A DNA stretch of 64,000 nucleotides from Leptobrachium leishanense (lineage: Eukaryota > Chordata > Amphibia > Anura > Megophryidae). Positions 62,232 to 64,000 of the stretch are shown piece by piece. The notes under the pieces are model-generated. The model saw only the letters and a program-made list of their open reading frames with translations, ran no database searches and was not told the DNA's origin. Position numbers and translations under genes: made by a program. Within the stretch, counting starts at the first letter, position 1, and every line of letters begins with the position of its first letter. The stretch is from positions 350,136,442 through 350,200,441 of the forward strand of contig CM019063.1 in the NCBI GenBank assembly GCA_009667805.1. Direction: 5' to 3'.

Positions 62232-62573
62232 CCCCCTGACTGTTTTCCCGAGTGTGTCTCGGGGTTAAATTTTACCGCTGAGCGCAGTAACCCGAGACAC
62301 ACTCGGGCTGTATTCATCACCTCTCCTTGCACTCCCTCGCTGATCCCCGCAGTCTCCTCCGGTGATTGCGGCGTTTTACTTTCTGGATTCCTTCTCGCGA
62401 GGAGGGAACCAGGAAGTACGAGGGTCGCGATCGCCGGAGGAGACTGCGGGGACATCGCGGGAGTGCAGGGACAGGTGATGTATCCAGTGGCATCCGGAGT
62501 GTTGCTCGGGGTTACCCCTTCCAACATAGGAATATAACCACGCGCCACATTTGGGAATACCGCTAAGGGGGGG
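62232..62573. mobile_element. piggyBac-like MITE, third copy
   Basis: TTAA (62228-62231) then CCCCCTGACTGTTTTCCCG. The right end GGGAATACCGCTAAGGGGG is inverted to it but is followed by CAAAAA, so the right TTAA is lost. Internal CGAGACACACTCGGGCTGTA and CCGGAGGAGACTGCGGGGA blocks form hairpins. Confidence 0.75.
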
Positions 62574-62675
62574 CAAAAAAAAAAGAGCTTTTAGTCAGGA
62601 GATTTTGAAATAAATGAATAAATGATTATAAATAAATGGCTTCAGCCAAACACTAAACATGAAAGAAATAGTTAC

Positions 62676-64000
62676 AAGCATTTATAAAGCGCCAACAAGT
62701 TCTGTAGCGCTGTACCAAAGGGAGAGACAGAATAACAAATATACATACACATTACACACACCAAACAGTAGGAGAGAAGACTCTGCTCGAGAGCTTACAA
62801 TCTAACGCTAGGTCAGGGAGAATAGAGTACAAGAAGTAATCGGGTGCATGTGGGTGTCAGGGTCACTATGCTCTGGCCCCTGGCACCCCCTTTAAGCCCT
62901 GCGAACATGGACTATCCAGGTTCCTGGACTTTCTGATAAAGTGATTTGACTTCAAGCCCTGCAACCTCAGGTGAACTCCATACTGTCTAATGAGGATTCC
63001 TTAAGAGGAAGCTACGCCCTCCCTGCTACTCTTCCACATTGAAATCCCTGGCTATCAATCTGAGCAGAGCTGCATTCTGCTACTCTCATGAAATCCACAG
63101 ACGTTCCATTGTTCCCTCATTGCTGATCATCTGTTGCACTATCTACATACCGGTAACCCCCTTTTGCTCCCTGTGCCCCCCATCTTGGACCCCTTGATTG
63201 GACTTTAACCACCGTGCCTGCCGCCTTGCCTAGACCCCTACATTATACTGACCATTCTATTCGCCTGATCCTTTAACTGTAGTGTTGCCTGGAATATCTT
63301 TGTTTATGGTTATTGTTTATACAGTGTGTGCCCCTATGTGCTGTTAGTTTCCCCTTGTCGATTTCTCCTCTCGCCCCTTCTATCCTACATTCATCATGTC
63401 ATTCCTTTTTTGATTCCTAGCTACTCCCATATACAGTTCTCCCTAACCTCCCCTCCCACTGCTATCAGCCATCCTTCTATTGTCTCAACCTCCTTTTCCT
63501 ACATCTCGTCTCTTATCTCTTCCCCATCTTGCCCAGTCTTCTCCATTGTCTAGTTCTGATCTCCTGTTTATGTTCCTGTGTTTTATTTCAATAAACACTG
63601 TTGTGCCCTGTAACCTGTCTGATCTCCTTCAGTGCACTGTATATTGGGCTCACAACAACACCTACTGCATCGATTACAGCCTACACGTGACAGTGGGGGA
63701 AAAAGGAGCAAGAAATGAACAATGGGGGATTAGGGAGTGAGACGATAGGCTTCTCTAAAGTAATGGGTTTTCAGCGACATCTTGAAGGACTGGAGAGAGT
63801 TCCATAGAAAGGGGGCAACTCGGGAGAAGTCTTGAAGATGGGGGTTCGGGTATGAGGGGCTGATAACATCAGATCATTGGCAGAGCGAACTGGTCATGAT
63901 GGGATGTACCTGCTAATAAGGGAGGAGATGTAGGCAGGGGCGCGGTTATGGAGAACTTTGTATGTAAGGACCAGAATTTTGAATTGGATTCTGAAGGAAA
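62676..64000 (-). mobile_element. L2-type LINE 3' end, split by a solo LTR, continuing past the window
   Basis: On the minus strand the 3' UTR lies at 62849-62676 (blocks GCGCCAACAAGTTCTG and CTCTGCTCGAGAGCTTACAA on the + strand). Beyond the LTR, 63698-64000 decodes as the RT C-terminal region (SPHTRTPIFKTSPELPPF-like phrases on the minus strand, in broken frames). It is related to the copy at 27413-34760 and to the 3' fragment at 5537-5670. The element continues right of base 64000. Confidence 0.78.
62855..63692 (+). mobile_element. Solo LTR with 5-bp TSD
   Basis: An 838-bp sequence starting TGTCAGGGTCACTATGC and ending CTACACGTGACA, flanked by GTGGG (62850-62854, 63693-63697). AATAAA at about 63589-63594 and a G/T-rich stretch after it indicate + orientation. 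No coding region. Its TGTCA...TGACA ends are like those of the LTR at 7308-9895 but the interior is different. Confidence 0.85.

Noticed and set aside
63326..63740. Serine/proline-rich small proteins
   Set aside because: They lie inside a solo LTR in a C/T-rich stretch and have no motif.

Overview
The window reads as vertebrate nuclear DNA, most likely from a large-genome amphibian (probably a frog). One host exon is certain: exon 2 of MLLT1 (ENL) at 22954-23134 on the + strand, with intact splice sites. No later MLLT1 exon is visible, so the remaining ~41 kb to the right may all lie in the following intron. The amphibian call is an inference from the mix of transposable elements (Tc1, many non-autonomous hAT and piggyBac-like elements, L2/CR1 LINEs, Penelope-like, Ty3/gypsy and gamma-like endogenous retrovirus); a fish cannot be fully excluded.

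Layout. 1-3586 (-): 5' half of a gammaretrovirus-like endogenous provirus (gag, proline-tRNA-type primer binding site, 5' LTR), broken by stops, frameshifts and a CR1/L2 fragment. 3.7-7.2 kb: TTF-type zinc-finger fragment, a hAT element carrying a minisatellite, LINE and Penelope-like fragments. 7231-10266: a three-level nest (Harbinger-like element > solo LTR > Tc1 with an uninterrupted 341-residue transposase). 10602-21829 (+): a Ty3/gypsy element with both LTRs, itself hit by a piggyBac-like MITE, two hAT elements, a long-inverted-repeat element and a second Tc1 that carries its own solo LTR. 22.9-23.1 kb: MLLT1 exon. 23.8-25.4 kb: decayed gene of an unclassified repeated protein family. 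25.9 kb: tRNA-derived SINE. 27.4-34.8 kb (-): long L2-type LINE interrupted by two hAT elements and a MITE. 34.9-50.5 kb: L1 fragment, piggyBac-like and hAT MITEs, a second APE-type LINE (43.4-45.4 kb), a second hAT minisatellite family (47.3-48.4 kb) and an L2-like LINE 3' end. 50.5-58 kb: solo LTR of the retrovirus family, a foldback, a hAT element, env/integrase remnants (-) and a gypsy remnant with a SCAN-like capsid segment (+). 58.3-64 kb: more minisatellite-bearing hAT elements, a possible unrecognised exon, a piggyBac-like MITE and an L2-type LINE split by a solo LTR.

Many element boundaries were fixed by pairing target-site duplications (TSDs) read by eye: 8 bp for hAT, TA for Tc1, TTAA for piggyBac-like, TAA for the Harbinger-like element, and 4 or 5 bp for LTRs. 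These give an order of insertions. No operon, CRISPR array or new cellular system is visible. The most unusual pattern is that most non-autonomous hAT elements here have a tandem-repeat core, and that two families with different termini share the same repeat core.
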